A DNA stretch of 26,279 bases from the IMG/VR virus record IMGVR_UViG_3300009130_000117, positions 1 to 26,279 of that record; one strand, given 5' to 3'. Positions 1 through 6,843 of this stretch are shown here, one piece after another. Origin of the DNA: a virus. The translations under genes and the position numbers were made by a program. The number at the start of each line of letters is the position of its first letter. The stretch's first letter is position 1. Below the pieces are notes generated by a model, which was given only the letters and a program-made list of their open reading frames with translations, searched no databases and was not told the DNA's origin.

Positions 1-744
1 GTTTTTGCAAACACTGGAAAAGAAAATGAAGAAACACTTGAATTCGTTCACAAGTGTGATCAAGAATGGAATCTGAATGTTGTCTGGCTTGAAGCGAAAG
101 TGATCCATGAAGCAAACAAAGGAACAACATTCAATGAAGTATCATTTGAAACCGCATCACGAAATGGTGAACCATTTGAAGAAATGTTGAAAAAATATCC
201 ACTTCCGACAAATATCGGTAGCACATGCACAAGAGAATTGAAACTTCGTCCGATCAAAAAATACATCAAAGAACTGGGTTTTGAAAAATACAAAATCGCA
301 ATCGGAATTCGACATGATGAAAGACATCGACAATCAAATGATCCACAAATCAAAGACTTTTATTTTTATCCACTTTGCGATGAATTGCCAGTGGATGAAA
401 AATTCATTCGATCATTCTGGGACAATCAATCGTTTGATCTTAAATTGAAAGACTATCAAGGAAACTGCGATTTGTGTTTCAAAAAATCAAACAGAAAAAA
501 AATGACAATTTTGAAAGAAGATCCAGAAATTGCAAAATGGTGGATTGAAATGGAAAACAAACATGGAAACGAAAAAGTTCCACGTTTTGATCTTCGAAAC
601 AATCTTTCAATCGAAGAACTTCTTGAAAAATCAAAAGGAAAATTCAGTTCAGTTCAAGATCAACACGAATTGTCAAAAAAACAAACGTGTTTGTTTGAAC
701 CAGACATGGACATGGAAACAGATTGTTTCTGTAAAACAACATAA
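1..744 (+). CDS. PAPS-reductase-like PP-loop protein, 5' end missing
   Basis: The reading frame is open from base 1, so the true start lies outside the window. Visible codons 2-8 read FANTGKE, followed by a Glu-Glu-Thr turn. This is the hallmark just after the PP-loop in phosphoadenosine phosphosulfate reductase-like adenine nucleotide alpha-hydrolases; the PP-loop itself would be upstream and is not seen. Codons 156 and 159 form a CxxC in GNCDLCFKKS, common in phage members and perhaps metal-binding, and the C-terminus carries further cysteines (CFC). Family members act on nucleotide-sulfur chemistry. Phage versions are of uncertain role, with sulfur assimilation, tRNA or DNA modification all possible. 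The gene ends 187 nt before the next start at 932. Family call is good; substrate unknown. Confidence 0.75.
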   Translation, partial: VFANTGKENEETLEFVHKCDQEWNLNVVWLEAKVIHEANKGTTFNEVSFETASRNGEPFEEMLKKYPLPTNIGSTCTRELKLRPIKKYIKELGFEKYKIAIGIRHDERHRQSNDPQIKDFYFYPLCDELPVDEKFIRSFWDNQSFDLKLKDYQGNCDLCFKKSNRKKMTILKEDPEIAKWWIEMENKHGNEKVPRFDLRNNLSIEELLEKSKGKFSSVQDQHELSKKQTCLFEPDMDMETDCFCKTT

Positions 745-775
745 ATCGATGAAAAATCGCATTCAAAACGTGTAA

Positions 776-878
776 AATGAAAGAAATTTTGACGAAATAC
801 AAAGAATTTTTTGTTGTTTCTTATCTAGTAAACAAAGAAAAATGAAAGTTTTTTTCATTTTGTCATTGTAGAATGAAA
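776..878 (+). promoter_or_regulatory. Operator-like array of AATGAAA half-sites
   Basis: AATGAAA occurs at 776-782, 841-847 and 872-878, and its inverse TTTCATT at 853-859. Sites 839-847 and 853-861 form a perfect 9-bp inverted repeat with a 5-nt spacer. The last half-site lies in the spacer of the promoter at 866-894. The same arrangement recurs at 3182-3205 and 25850-25887. The string TTATCTAGTAAA at 821-832 also recurs at 25829-25840. I infer binding sites for a phage regulator. AATGAAA also occurs by chance in this A-rich coding DNA, so the clustering and inversion carry the weight. Confidence 0.5.
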
Positions 879-894
879 GTTTTTTTTATCTTTG
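866..894 (+). promoter_or_regulatory. Bacteroidetes-type promoter for the 932 operon
   Basis: A TTG (-33 type) at 866-868 and a perfect TAnnTTTG (TATCTTTG) at 887-894 are separated by 18 nt, within the usual Bacteroidetes spacing. Transcription would begin near 898-902. This should drive the small-gene operon 932-2766. Confidence 0.6.
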
Positions 895-931
895 TAGTAT
901 GAAAACAGAAACAAACCTAAAAAACAACACA

Positions 932-1225
932 ATGGAAATGAAACTATCTTTCGAAATCTTTGGTGACTGGTATCTTGGTGACACAAAGTGGTGTGTGGTT
1001 TGTAACGAAACACAAATGGTGATCGGTTGCAACACAAAAAAACTTGCAACTGAATTGAAAAGAAACTGGACATCTTGGGAATATGTTGATCAAACAAAAT
1101 TGCGTCCAGAAACAACATTCAGATTCTGGAACAAAACAGATGAAGAAACTTTCACATCTGATGATTCATTCGACAACATCTTCAATCTTTTGGATCTTCC
1201 GAAAGATCAACTGACAAATTTTTAA
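932..1225 (+). CDS. Hypothetical protein (97 aa)
   Basis: I do not recognise this protein. It begins MEMKLSFEIFG and is rich in Trp and Phe with a charged C-terminus, which suggests a small soluble globular protein. An ATG at 899 is in frame, but it lies only 5 nt after the -7 box. The ATG at 932 has the A-rich leader ACCTAAAAAACAA, also found before the gene at 25956, so I prefer 932. If transcripts are read as leaderless, the 108-aa form from 899 is the alternative. First gene of the small-gene operon. Confidence 0.6.
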   Translation: MEMKLSFEIFGDWYLGDTKWCVVCNETQMVIGCNTKKLATELKRNWTSWEYVDQTKLRPETTFRFWNKTDEETFTSDDSFDNIFNLLDLPKDQLTNF

Positions 1226-1257
1226 TATATTAGTAAACTAAAAAACCAAAAAACAAA

Positions 1258-1692
1258 ATGGAACAAAAACTTCAAATCACAATCAAAGACGACACAATGA
1301 AAGTTGTCCAGATTGTGGATCAAAAAGAACATGAACTTGCAAACAGAAATTTTCAAGATCATGAATGGAACAAAATGATTGATGCATTTCAATCAACATT
1401 CATCAGACCAAAAACATTTGCATTCACTGAAATTGACTGGTGGGTTGCAGTCAATGAATTCGGTCGTGGAAACTGGACACGTAATTTCTACAAATTGGTT
1501 GTTTCATATCCGAATGGATTCAAATATAAGTTTCGAACATTCAAAGAATTCAATGATGTCTTCGGAATGAAATTTCACAAGGAAACAACATTTGATCAGT
1601 TCAAAGAAACCATGAAAAGAATTCATGATGAATTGAAAACAGATCAAGATCCAGCGTTCAATGTTTATCAATCAGAATTTGACGTGTCATGA
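1258..1692 (+). CDS. Hypothetical protein (144 aa)
   Basis: No family recognised. The start follows an A-rich leader (CTAAAAAACCAAAAAACAAA). The protein has a Trp/Phe-rich centre (EIDWWVAVNEFGRGNWTRNF, about residues 59-78), probably beta-rich, and a helical charged tail. The stop overlaps the next start in an ATGA arrangement at 1689-1692, which suggests translational coupling. Probably a soluble early or accessory phage protein. Confidence 0.65.
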   Translation: MEQKLQITIKDDTMKVVQIVDQKEHELANRNFQDHEWNKMIDAFQSTFIRPKTFAFTEIDWWVAVNEFGRGNWTRNFYKLVVSYPNGFKYKFRTFKEFNDVFGMKFHKETTFDQFKETMKRIHDELKTDQDPAFNVYQSEFDVS

Positions 1693-2111
1693 ATTCAGAA
1701 AATTTCACATCAAAAAACACTGAATGCAATTTCGATGTTGACATTGATGGATTCAACAAATGGTTCATCAAAGAATTCGACATGCCAGAAGATATTGAAA
1801 TCGATTGTGTCACACCGATCATTCAAGTGGACTGGTCGTTTTATCTTGAAATGCGATCATGGGGTGTCAAGTCAATCGGTGCGTATGCAACAAAAGTTTC
1901 TGGATCAATAGTTGTTGACTATTACGACACCGAAGAAAAAGAACATCAATTTGAAATCACTGATCTTGTTCTGAACAAATACTTTTCAGAATGGGAAAAT
2001 GAAAATGGTGATTTCATTGAATCAAATGATCAACGTGAAATTCAAGACACGTTTCAAGTCAATTTATGCACAATCGACTTTGAAGACAAAACGATTGAAG
2101 TTCAATTCTAA
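1689..2111 (+). CDS. Hypothetical acidic protein (140 aa)
   Basis: No family recognised. The protein is clearly acidic, with many Asp and Glu and no membrane segment or signal peptide. Its start overlaps the preceding stop (ATGA), so translation is probably coupled. Strongly acidic small phage proteins sometimes act as DNA mimics that inhibit host DNA-binding proteins, but nothing specific here proves this; it is only a possibility. Confidence 0.65.
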   Translation: MNSENFTSKNTECNFDVDIDGFNKWFIKEFDMPEDIEIDCVTPIIQVDWSFYLEMRSWGVKSIGAYATKVSGSIVVDYYDTEEKEHQFEITDLVLNKYFSEWENENGDFIESNDQREIQDTFQVNLCTIDFEDKTIEVQF

Positions 2112-2120
2112 AAATAAAAA

Positions 2121-2378
2121 ATGACAAAAAAGAAAACACTGGAATGCGGAATGTGTGAAGGCAAAGGACAAGTGCTGATGTCGTGTTGTGGCTACAATAT
2201 ACATGGACACGATTCTGATCTATGTCCAGATTGCAAAGAACATTGTGGTGATCAAACGGAAGATTGTTTCGATTGTGATGGAACTGGATCTTTTGAAATG
2301 CCACAAAGTCAATTTGAACATCTTATTCAATGCGGAATCAAATTCAAGGAAATAAAATCAAATCACTTTAATAACTAA
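2121..2378 (+). CDS. DnaJ-like cysteine-rich zinc-finger protein (85 aa)
   Basis: The protein has two CxxCxGxG-type knuckles: C9-x2-C12 followed by EGKG, and C49-x2-C52 followed by DGTG. Between them are C22-C23 and C35-x2-C38-x3-C42. CxxCxGxG repeats are the zinc-binding signature of the DnaJ central domain. There is no J domain, so this is a stand-alone zinc finger rather than a co-chaperone. It starts 9 nt after the previous stop with leader AAAATAAAAA, inside the small-gene operon. Likely role is protein or nucleic-acid binding; the target is unknown. Confidence 0.6.
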   Translation: MTKKKTLECGMCEGKGQVLMSCCGYNIHGHDSDLCPDCKEHCGDQTEDCFDCDGTGSFEMPQSQFEHLIQCGIKFKEIKSNHFNN

Positions 2379-2391
2379 AAAAAAGAAAACA

Positions 2392-2766
2392 ATGGCAAAA
2401 AAAGAAAAATCAAAATCATTGACACCAGAAGACGAATGTTTCAAAATCATTCAAGCGATCTGGTCATGCAAAGATGACGAACAAAAAAAAGGTTGTGAAA
2501 ATATGTTGAAGACATACATCAAGAAACATGGTGATGACAACATCGGAATCACATTCATCAAAATTGAATTGATGCGACTTGAACAAATCATCAAACTGAC
2601 AAAATTGCGAAACGAACAAATGAAAAAAGTTCAAGATGGACTGGCGGCACAAAAAAAAGAACAAGATGAAAAACTTGAAGGAATGCCACCACCAACAAAC
2701 GAACAACTGCAAAAAGCAATGAAAGAAGGCAACATCATAAATTTGCCAAATGCTGCGAAAAATTAA
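2392..2766 (+). CDS. Hypothetical coiled-coil protein (124 aa)
   Basis: No family recognised. The protein is Lys/Glu/Gln-rich and predicted by eye to be mostly alpha-helical. A long charged segment around residues 50-95 looks like coiled coil, followed by a Pro-rich turn (GMPPPTNEQ, near residues 96-104). Last gene of the small-gene operon; it is followed at once by the hairpins at 2775-2826. Confidence 0.6.
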   Translation: MAKKEKSKSLTPEDECFKIIQAIWSCKDDEQKKGCENMLKTYIKKHGDDNIGITFIKIELMRLEQIIKLTKLRNEQMKKVQDGLAAQKKEQDEKLEGMPPPTNEQLQKAMKEGNIINLPNAAKN

Positions 2767-2774
2767 AAATAAAA

Positions 2775-2798
2775 AATCACAATCTTTGTGATTGTTTT
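2775..2798 (+). terminator. Hairpin with short U-run, weak terminator
   Basis: AATCACAA (2775-2782) pairs perfectly with TTGTGATT (2786-2793) across a 3-nt loop, followed by GTTTT. The stem is AT-rich and the U-run short, so on its own it is a weak terminator; it may act in tandem with the next hairpin. Confidence 0.4.
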
Positions 2799-2826
2799 CC
2801 ATTGATCTTCGGATCTGTGGTTTTTT
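2799..2826 (+). terminator. UUCG-tetraloop intrinsic terminator
   Basis: GATC (2804-2807) and GATC (2812-2815) enclose a TTCG loop with the favoured C-G closing pair. CCA (2799-2801) pairs with TGG (2818-2820), with one T-G wobble and one T-T mismatch in between. Six T follow at 2821-2826. This fits an intrinsic terminator ending the 932-2766 operon. Confidence 0.6.
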
Positions 2827-2830
2827 AGGT

Positions 2831-2882
2831 GAAACCGATTGCGACTTTGAAGATTCCAAACTTCATTGTTGTGGTCGGTTTC
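2831..2882 (+). ncRNA. Long structured RNA hairpin in leader of gene 2904
   Basis: Bases 2831-2845 pair with 2868-2882 over 15 consecutive positions, four of them G-U (2839-2841 and 2843). Next come two opposed U-U positions, then a 5-bp stem (2848-2852 with 2861-2865) and an 8-nt loop. The wobbles pair only in the + strand transcript, so the structure is one of RNA rather than a DNA palindrome. No long U-run follows, arguing against a simple terminator. It ends 21 nt before the ATG at 2904 and could be a leader regulator, processing site or small RNA. Confidence 0.45.
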
Positions 2883-2903
2883 TTAATTTAACAAAATAAA
2901 AAA

Positions 2904-3167
2904 ATGAAAGGTCTGGACAAATACAAATCGCTTGAAGATCATTTGAACAAAACACAAGAACACAAAATCAAAGATCATGAACTGAATGAAACATTTGACA
3001 AGGTGATCACATTGAAAGTTTCCGAAGAAACATTTGAAGCATGGGAACTTCTTTGTGAAAACTGGGGTGATGTTCTTGGCTACGATAACAAATCAAAGAT
3101 ATTTGAATTCGCAATCATTGAAGCATTGAATGTTCCGATTGCATCGCTTGGGGGTTTCAACATTTAA
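2904..3167 (+). CDS. Small ribbon-helix-helix-like protein (87 aa)
   Basis: After a charged, helical N-terminus, the segment DKVITLKVSEETFEAWELL (near residues 32-50) resembles a beta strand and first helix of a ribbon-helix-helix domain. A second amphipathic helix follows (NKSKIFEFAIIEALN). RHH proteins are dimeric DNA-binding regulators. The gene sits alone between the structured spacer 2767-2903 and the terminase promoter, a good position for a regulator. The resemblance is by eye only; it could be another small helical protein. Confidence 0.5.
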   Translation: MKGLDKYKSLEDHLNKTQEHKIKDHELNETFDKVITLKVSEETFEAWELLCENWGDVLGYDNKSKIFEFAIIEALNVPIASLGGFNI

Positions 3168-3181
3168 TCGTTCACAAATAG

Positions 3182-3223
3182 TTTCATTGAATGAAAGTTT
3201 TTTCAATTAAATTTCTATTTTTG
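3182..3223 (+). promoter_or_regulatory. Promoter and operator-like site before terminase genes
   Basis: TTTCATT and AATGAAA form a 15-nt palindrome centred on G3189 (3182-3196), and a third half-site TTTCA follows at 3201-3205. A TTG at 3187-3189 lies 18 nt before TAAATTTC (3208-3215, one mismatch to TAnnTTTG) and 26 nt before a perfect TATTTTTG (3216-3223). Which -7 box is used is not clear. The site should drive the terminase and probably the downstream tail genes. The half-sites match those at 841-878 and 25850-25887. Confidence 0.55.
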
Positions 3224-3243
3224 TGAAAACAAAATGAAACAAA

Positions 3244-3642
3244 ATGGGACACACTAAAAAAAAGGAACAAAAAAGAACCGAAGTGACAAAAGACACATTG
3301 ATTGAATCATTGCGTCAAAACATGGGAAACATCACACTTGCATGTCACTTCACTGGGTGTTCAAGATCCACGTTCTATCGATACATGGATTCTGATGAAC
3401 AATTCAAAAAAGATGTTGATGATATTTCAAACATGGCAATCGATATTTGTGAAGCCGAATTGTGGAAACTGATCAAAGAAGGAAATTCAACCGCAATCAT
3501 TTTCTTTTTGAAAACAAAAGGAAAAGTGCGTGGCTATGTTGAAAGACAAGAATTGACCGGATCAGATGGATCACCGATCAACTGGATGGAAACGAAAACA
3601 TATTTGAATGCACCTATCGATCAAACAGACACAAGCGATTGA
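3244..3642 (+). CDS. terS: Terminase small subunit
   Basis: TerS recognises phage DNA and recruits the large subunit for packaging. An N-terminal helix-turn-helix is seen in NITLACHFTGCSRSTFYRYM (residues about 30-49). It is followed by helices (DEQFKKDVDDISNMAIDICE) and the stretch NSTAIIFFLKTKGKVRGYVE, typical of phage small terminases, where the motif reads roughly as many small helices ending in KxRGY. Length 132 aa is normal. The start at 3244 was chosen over ATG 3234, which opens only a short out-of-frame peptide. It overlaps terL by 35 nt, as expected for partner subunits. Confidence 0.85.
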   Translation: MGHTKKKEQKRTEVTKDTLIESLRQNMGNITLACHFTGCSRSTFYRYMDSDEQFKKDVDDISNMAIDICEAELWKLIKEGNSTAIIFFLKTKGKVRGYVERQELTGSDGSPINWMETKTYLNAPIDQTDTSD

Positions 3643-4912
3643 TCTATTGCAAGACGATCAACACAATGTCATTTGCTATGGTGGCGGTGCTGGTGGTGGC
3701 AAATCAATGCTGGGTGTTTATTTCATCATCAAGCAATGTTTGAAATATCCAGAAACCAGATGGTGCATCGGACGATCAAGATTGAAGACTTTGAAAGAAA
3801 CAACACTTGTTTCATTTTTTGAAGTTTGCAAACTGCAAGGTCTTGATGCTGGAAAAGATTTCACATACAATCAAGCAACATCATCAATTTTGTTTCATCG
3901 ATCTGGATCAGTTATTCTTTTGAAAGACTTGTTTCAAATGCCATCAGATCCAGAATTCAGTTCACTAGGATCACTTGAAATTTCTGGTTGCTTTATAGAT
4001 GAAGCATCTGAAATCACACAAACTGCATTTGCTATTTTACAAAGTCGGATCAGATATAAACTGGACGAAAACAATTTGATTCCGAAAACCTTGATCACGT
4101 GCAATCCATCAAAAGGATGGGTGTTCAGTCAATTCTGGAAACCATTTGAAAACGGAACACTTGATGACAACAAGGCATTCGTTCAATCATTAGTCACTGA
4201 CAATCCAAACATTTCAAAACATTACATCAAACAACTTGAAGAACTTGATCCACTAAACAAGAAACGATTGTTGTTCGGTGACTGGAACTATTCAGATGAC
4301 GATTCAAATCTTTTTTCAATAGATCATTTGAATGATATGTTCACAAATGAATTTGTTCCATCTGGCACGAAATACATGTCAGTCGATGTTGCAAGATTCG
4401 GAAGGGACAAATCCGTCATTTGCATCTGGTCTGACTGGCAACTGATCAAGATCAAGACATGGTCAAAAAATACATTGTCAGAACTTGCAGACAATGTCAA
4501 GAAATATGCTGATGAATTTCAAATATCCAGATCAAACATCATCACTGATTCAGATGGTGTCGGTGGTGCAATTCCAGATTTCATCAAAGGAACAAAAGCA
4601 TTCGTCAACAATTCAAAAGCACTGAATGATCAGAACTACAAAAATTTGAAAACACAATGTTTCTATCATCTTGCAAGTAAAGTTTCAAAAGGTGAAATCT
4701 ACATTGCAGACAAAGATCCAGAAATCAGAAACCAAATCATTCAAGAACTTGAAGTGATCAAGCAACATGATGTTGACAAAGACAATCGAATTTCAATGAT
4801 TCCAAAAGATCAGATCAAATCAATTCTGGGACGTTCACCAGATATTGCAGACGCAATTTCAATGCGATCTTTTTTTGACTTGAACAAATCACGAATCATG
4901 TATTTCGGCTAG
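3608..4912 (+). CDS. terL: Terminase large subunit (ATPase/nuclease)
   Basis: TerL is the packaging motor: an N-terminal ATPase translocates DNA and a C-terminal RNase H-like nuclease cuts it. Walker A is GGGAGGGKS at residues 25-33. Walker B is CFIDEASE with D131 and E132. The nuclease acidic residues fit D260 (SVDVARFGRDKS), D314/D316 (TDSDGVGG) and D412/D415 (SPDIADA). At 434 aa it is complete for the compact terminase class. The Met at 3608 leads directly into the Q-motif-like SIKQTQAIDLL, supporting this start despite the overlap with terS. Confidence 0.93.
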   Translation: MHLSIKQTQAIDLLQDDQHNVICYGGGAGGGKSMLGVYFIIKQCLKYPETRWCIGRSRLKTLKETTLVSFFEVCKLQGLDAGKDFTYNQATSSILFHRSGSVILLKDLFQMPSDPEFSSLGSLEISGCFIDEASEITQTAFAILQSRIRYKLDENNLIPKTLITCNPSKGWVFSQFWKPFENGTLDDNKAFVQSLVTDNPNISKHYIKQLEELDPLNKKRLLFGDWNYSDDDSNLFSIDHLNDMFTNEFVPSGTKYMSVDVARFGRDKSVICIWSDWQLIKIKTWSKNTLSELADNVKKYADEFQISRSNIITDSDGVGGAIPDFIKGTKAFVNNSKALNDQNYKNLKTQCFYHLASKVSKGEIYIADKDPEIRNQIIQELEVIKQHDVDKDNRISMIPKDQIKSILGRSPDIADAISMRSFFDLNKSRIMYFG

Positions 4913-4936
4913 TTGAAAACTTAAACAAAAACTGCG

Positions 4937-5413
4937 ATGGCTAAAAAACAAAACGAAGTATCTTTGCAAATTATGGAAAAAATAAAATCTTTGAATAAAA
5001 AACACAAACTGATTCTTGAACACTTTTTCAATGAAGTGGATCGTTTTGTCTATGATATAACGGAAGACCAAAAATCAGAAATGTTTCAAAATTTTATTCT
5101 ATTGAAACGAAAAGCAAAACTTCTTCACAACACACTGGGTGCAAACATCAACAACGATGAACGAATTTCAAAAACAGAATGGGTTTTCATGTTGCCGAAT
5201 TTTCTGATGTTCGGTGCGTTCGGTTTTGCACTTGCATTGAAAAACAAAAGCAATGGTGATCTGATTGAACTTCATATTCATGAATTGTTTGAAGAAATGA
5301 CGGACACCATTCATGATCTTGACAAAATGCTTGATGCACACTTTGTGGAACTTGAAGCAACCACAACACTTGAAGAAATAATGAAAAAAAAACAAACTAA
5401 AAAAACAAACTAA
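4937..5413 (+). CDS. Hypothetical phage protein (158 aa)
   Basis: No family recognised. The protein is mainly helical and charged with one hydrophobic stretch (WVFMLPNFLMFGAFGFALAL, near residues 82-101) that could be a membrane segment or a buried helix. It ends in a Lys/Thr-rich tail. It sits between terL and the tail chaperone gene, 1 nt before the latter, so it is probably expressed with morphogenesis genes. Confidence 0.6.
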   Translation: MAKKQNEVSLQIMEKIKSLNKKHKLILEHFFNEVDRFVYDITEDQKSEMFQNFILLKRKAKLLHNTLGANINNDERISKTEWVFMLPNFLMFGAFGFALALKNKSNGDLIELHIHELFEEMTDTIHDLDKMLDAHFVELEATTTLEEIMKKKQTKKTN

Positions 5414-5414
5414 A

Positions 5415-6098
5415 ATGATAAAATTGAAAGTCGGAAATGAAAGATGTGAAATTCCAAATCAATGGTCAGAATTGAATGTTTCAGAATATGCAAAGATTGT
5501 TCATATATTACAAGAATATGAAGTTGCGGATCTTGAAAAAATTGAAGACGAACATTTGAAGAACAAACAAAAACTTGCAAACATCACTGCAAATCAAAAG
5601 GTGTTTGAGTATTTGACTGGGCTGGATGAAAAGAAAATCAAACAATGCAATGTTCGTGAAATGAACACGTGTCTGGAATTGATGACAAAATTTCTGAACG
5701 AAAAGGTTGAAACAAAAAGTTCAGAAGATCATCAAGATTCATTTGAATGGAAAAATAAAAGATACTATTTTCCACAACACGAAATGAAAGAAACAAAGTT
5801 CGGTGACTTCATTGAAGCGGAACAAGTGATGGTGAACGCAAAAGAAATTGAAGGTGGACGTTTCGGATTGATAGCAAAACAAATGGCAATTCTTTGCAAA
5901 GAAAAAAATGAAGAAACAACCGAAGCACTGATTGAAAAGAAAGCACGATTGTTTGAAAAGTTGCCGATGGACATTGTGTGGCGATTCGTTTTTTTTTTGA
6001 TCACACAAACGAAACTATTCGCAAAAAATTCAGCAACATCTTCAAAGACGGACAAAGAACTGGAAACCGACATGCAGACGAAAACTGGGAAATCATGA
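5415..6098 (+). CDS. Tail assembly chaperone-like protein, 0-frame product
   Basis: This 227-aa protein starts with MIKLKVGN and has IPNQWSELNVSEYAKIVHIL near residues 14-33, resembling chaperone N-termini in Bacteroidetes phages (from memory, not searched). Such proteins coat the tape measure during tail assembly and are not in the virion. After codon 195 the 0 frame gives only a short Lys/Thr/Ser-rich tail, while a second frame stays open to 6310. A run of ten T at 5989-5998 lies in the overlap, the classic layout for gpG/gpGT-type -1 frameshifting. The tape measure is four genes downstream rather than adjacent, which weakens the call a little. Confidence 0.6.
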   Translation: MIKLKVGNERCEIPNQWSELNVSEYAKIVHILQEYEVADLEKIEDEHLKNKQKLANITANQKVFEYLTGLDEKKIKQCNVREMNTCLELMTKFLNEKVETKSSEDHQDSFEWKNKRYYFPQHEMKETKFGDFIEAEQVMVNAKEIEGGRFGLIAKQMAILCKEKNEETTEALIEKKARLFEKLPMDIVWRFVFFLITQTKLFAKNSATSSKTDKELETDMQTKTGKS

Positions 6099-6310
6099 GT
6101 GGATTCGGATGGTTGAACACTTTGTATGATCTTGCATTTGATGGTGTGTTCACAAACCACAACAAAAGTGCAATCGTTTCAGTTCAAGAATCAAACTTGT
6201 ATGAAGTGCTGACATTTCTTTCATGGAAATCAGCAAAAAATGAATATGAAAATGAAGTTCGTGAAAGCATGGCACAAGAAGCCGAAGCGAAGCAAAGATC
6301 AAAACGATAA
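5978..6310 (+). CDS. Tail chaperone -1 frame extension (T-like part)
   Basis: The frame is open from the stop at 5954-5956 to the TAA at 6308-6310. It has no ATG near its beginning, only a GTG at 5978 inside the upstream gene, so independent translation is unlikely. Read after a -1 slip at 5997-5999, it adds 103 codons and gives a fusion of about 298 aa. The segment GFGWLNTLYDLAFDGVF followed by NLYEVLTFLSWKSAKNEYE looks like a well-folded, conserved-type domain rather than a chance frame. In lambda-like systems the G-T fusion bridges tape measure and tail tube. Confidence 0.6.
   Translation: MAIRFFFDHTNETIRKKFSNIFKDGQRTGNRHADENWEIMSGFGWLNTLYDLAFDGVFTNHNKSAIVSVQESNLYEVLTFLSWKSAKNEYENEVRESMAQEAEAKQRSKR
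5989..5999 (+). other. Probable -1 ribosomal frameshift slippery site
   Basis: Ten T followed by G. In the 0 frame the codons are GTT TTT TTT TTG, which provides U UUU UUG (5993-5999) as well as U UUU UUU, both valid X XXY YYZ heptamers. A -1 slip enters the frame that is open from 5957 to 6310. Transcriptional slippage or a homopolymer sequencing error are alternatives. Confidence 0.6.
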
Positions 6311-6327
6311 AATAAAAAAAAGAAAAC

Positions 6328-6837
6328 ATGTCAGATAATACACTAAAACTGCAACCGCTAATCACACAAATGGAACAATCATGGACATCATTTTCATGTG
6401 GTGGTGGTGAAGGTTCACCGAACAACAGATTTCTTTTCGGATGGTCACAAGAAGTTGATGACGTTCACAACAAGGGAAATATCGGTGAAACCGCATTCAT
6501 GGTTTTGAATCCACCAACATCATCAGCGTCATCCGTTGAAATGGAATATGGACAAGTCAAAACAACCACTTCATTTGTTTGTCAAATATATTCACAAGTT
6601 CCGTCAACACAATTCGGACTTTCACCGACAACAATTCCGGCACACTGGGACGAAATGGAAAATTGCTTTTATCATTTCCTTGATGATGTCTTGTTGAATA
6701 TAGGATCAAAACTTCAACTGGGTGGTGGATCTCTAAATATAACTAGAACAAAACAAGCATCGAATGATCAGTTGTTTCAAATGGAATGCAAATGGAACAT
6801 GGACTATTTCAGACATTGCTTTGTTAATTTACAATAA
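6328..6837 (+). CDS. Putative tail-completion/terminator-like protein
   Basis: The 169-aa protein has a beta-rich body (FLFGWSQEVDDVH near residues 37-49, then a strand-rich segment with EYGQVKTTTSFVCQIYS). A helix follows (HWDEMENCFYHFLDDVL), and it ends with strands around CKWNMDYF. This order of strands, helix and strands resembles small Bacteroidetes-phage neck proteins that cap the tail or join head and tail. It lies between the chaperone and another neck candidate, which supports a structural role. Specific function is an inference. Confidence 0.4.
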   Translation: MSDNTLKLQPLITQMEQSWTSFSCGGGEGSPNNRFLFGWSQEVDDVHNKGNIGETAFMVLNPPTSSASSVEMEYGQVKTTTSFVCQIYSQVPSTQFGLSPTTIPAHWDEMENCFYHFLDDVLLNIGSKLQLGGGSLNITRTKQASNDQLFQMECKWNMDYFRHCFVNLQ

Positions 6838-6843
6838 AAAAAA

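Noticed and set aside
899-931. Upstream ATG at 899 as start of gene 932
   Set aside because: It lies 5 nt after the -7 box, while ATG 932 has the shared A-rich leader. Kept only as the leaderless alternative.
2831-2882. Possible tRNA or tRNA-like element
   Set aside because: The fold is one long hairpin, with no TTCGA-type T-loop, no anticodon arm and no CCA end.
5989-5998. T10 run as a simple sequencing error splitting one gene
   Set aside because: Not excluded, but the 0 frame and -1 frame both look like real C-termini and the slip heptamer is in the correct phase, so programmed frameshifting is preferred.
6400-6420. GGTGGT-type runs here and elsewhere
   Set aside because: They are Gly codons of structural proteins using the preferred GGT/GGA codons, not a DNA repeat family.
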